Shown: positions 63,223 to 64,000 of the stretch, piece after piece | Position numbering within the stretch: position 1 is the first letter of the stretch | Layout of the letters: each line of letters opens with the position of its first letter | DNA from: Geodermatophilus africanus | GTDB lineage: Bacteria; Actinomycetota; Actinomycetes; Mycobacteriales; Geodermatophilaceae | NCBI RefSeq assembly: GCF_900107105.1 | Contig: NZ_FNOT01000003.1 | Span: 62,001 to 126,000 of the forward strand | Length of the DNA stretch: 64,000 bases | Reading direction: 5' to 3' | Made by a program: the position numbers and the translations under genes | The notes under the pieces: generated by a model | Databases searched by the model: none | Told to the model about the DNA's origin: nothing | The model's input: only the letters and a program-made list of their open reading frames with translations

Positions 63223-64000
63223 TCAGGTCGAGGCGATGCGGTCCAGGATCGCCACGGCCAGCTGTTCCGGGGCCTGCTCGGGCACCCAGTGCGAGACCCC
63301 CGCCAGCTCGACGAAGCGATAGTCGCCGGCGACGTGCTCGGCGCAGCCCTCCGCGGCCCGCCGGCCGATCGCGACGTCGCCGTCGCTCCAGACGTAGGTA
63401 GTCGGCACGGTCACGTCGTCGACCGGGGTGGCCGAGCTCATCGCGCGGTACCAGTTGAGCGCCGCGGTCAGCGCGCCCGGCGCCGACAGCACGGCCACGT
63501 ACTCGTCGACGGCCTCGGCCGGGACGGCGTCCCCGAACATCCGCCGCAGCCGCCGGGCGTCGTCGGCCAGCAGCACCTCCTCGGCCTTGCCCGGCTGCCA
63601 GAACAGCCGGATGTAGGCCGAGCGCTCCATCTGCTCGGGGTCGGAGCGGAAGGCCGTGGTGAACGCCGTGGGGTGCGGCACCGAGACGGCGGTCAGCGAG
63701 CGCACCCGGTCCTCGTGCCACGCGGCCAGCGTCCAGGCGACGTTGGCGCCCCAGTCGTGCCCGACGACGTCGGCCACCGGCACGTCCATCGCCGTCATCA
63801 GGTCGGCCGTGACCTGCGCGAGGTTGGTCAGGGCGTAGGAGTCGACGTCGAGCGGCCGGGCGCCGGGGGAGTAGCCGAGCTGGTCGACGGCGTAGCTGCG
63901 CAGCCCCGCCTCGGTCAGCCGGGGCGTCACGGCGGCCCACGACGCCGACGTCTCCGGGAAACCGTGGAGCAGCAGCACCGGGCGGCCGTCGTCGGGCCCG
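63223..64000 (-). CDS. Alpha/beta hydrolase (epoxide hydrolase/dehalogenase-like), partial
   Basis: The 3' part of a gene that begins beyond the window. About 259 residues are visible. The first segment VLLLHGFPETSASW has the HGFPE oxyanion motif; the nucleophile is an Asp in VGHDWGANVAWTL, as in epoxide hydrolases and haloalkane dehalogenases, not Ser. The C-terminus has LAGVSHWVPEQAPE with the catalytic His. The 5' end and start are outside. Confidence 0.83.
   Translation of the reverse strand, partial: GPDDGRPVLLLHGFPETSASWAAVTPRLTEAGLRSYAVDQLGYSPGARPLDVDSYALTNLAQVTADLMTAMDVPVADVVGHDWGANVAWTLAAWHEDRVRSLTAVSVPHPTAFTTAFRSDPEQMERSAYIRLFWQPGKAEEVLLADDARRLRRMFGDAVPAEAVDEYVAVLSAPGALTAALNWYRAMSSATPVDDVTVPTTYVWSDGDVAIGRRAAEGCAEHVAGDYRFVELAGVSHWVPEQAPEQLAVAILDRIAST

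Overview
The window is about 64 kb of very GC-rich, densely coding DNA from a high-GC actinobacterium. GTG starts are frequent, and neighbouring genes often overlap by 1-4 bp. Gene content (decaprenylphosphoryl-arabinose enzymes, MtrAB-LpqB, SecA1, AdnAB, DUF3107, DUF3152, MoeZ) and gene order resemble two blocks of the Mycobacterium tuberculosis chromosome recalled from memory: the sahH-mtrA-mtrB-lpqB-comF-hpf-secA1 block and the Rv3211-Rv3201c block. Protein style and the FtsK/WXG100 and SAF/ATPase neighbourhoods suggest Geodermatophilaceae (Blastococcus, Geodermatophilus or Modestobacter). That family assignment is inference and was not checked by a search.

Layout. 1-3.1 kb: arabinan-precursor genes (UbiA-type phosphoribosyltransferase, GtrA protein, DprE2, DprE1). 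3.4-5.2 kb: a TylF-like methyltransferase and a secreted HNH/excalibur lipoprotein. 5.4-18.1 kb: ahcY, mtrA-mtrB-lpqB, comF, hpf, a few small enzymes and secA. 18.2-25.1 kb: Rv3235-like and LysM proteins, an excisionase-type HTH protein, a SAF/CpaB-like protein with a CpaE-like ATPase, a WS/DGAT acyltransferase and a DUF6912 protein. 25.2-29.9 kb: a divergent pair made of a 1389-aa FHA-FtsK/EssC-like ATPase and a WXG100 protein. 29.9-39 kb: membrane proteins, MaoC, Nudix, PH, PHP and RecB-like nuclease genes, an MpaB-type oxygenase, a hydrolase and a beta-propeller protein. 39-56 kb: DEAD-box helicase, ferritin-like protein, chemoreceptor, DUF3107, TetR, hydrolase, DUF3152, an ABC transporter, moeZ, a mycothiol-type protein and an alkyltransferase-like protein. 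A gene-poor patch follows (53.8-56.4 kb). 56.4-63 kb: adnA-adnB. The window ends inside a hydrolase gene.

Most of the window is core genome: wall precursor synthesis, envelope signalling (MtrAB-LpqB), Sec export, ribosome hibernation, cofactor sulfur transfer and double-strand-break end processing. I see no rRNA, tRNA, CRISPR array, transposase, integrase or phage gene.

The most distinctive signal is a family of GC-rich, hairpin-forming intergenic elements built from shared modules such as GGAAGGACCCC, CTCGCGAGCTCGCGG, CCCTGCAGGG and GGGGCCGTTCCAGC. Ten loci carry them. Eight lie directly 3' of a gene in that gene's own orientation. Three near-identical units in one orientation bracket a chemoreceptor gene, which looks like an insertion into an older tandem array. 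Other points of interest are an alanine at the benzothiazinone-target cysteine of DprE1, arginines in place of the Walker A lysine in two of the three ATPase modules of the EssC-like protein (with a WXG100 partner that reads W-T-D), a proline at the catalytic histidine position of the WS/DGAT enzyme, an 81-bp duplication between mtrA and mtrB, and a palindromic candidate operator in front of tetR.
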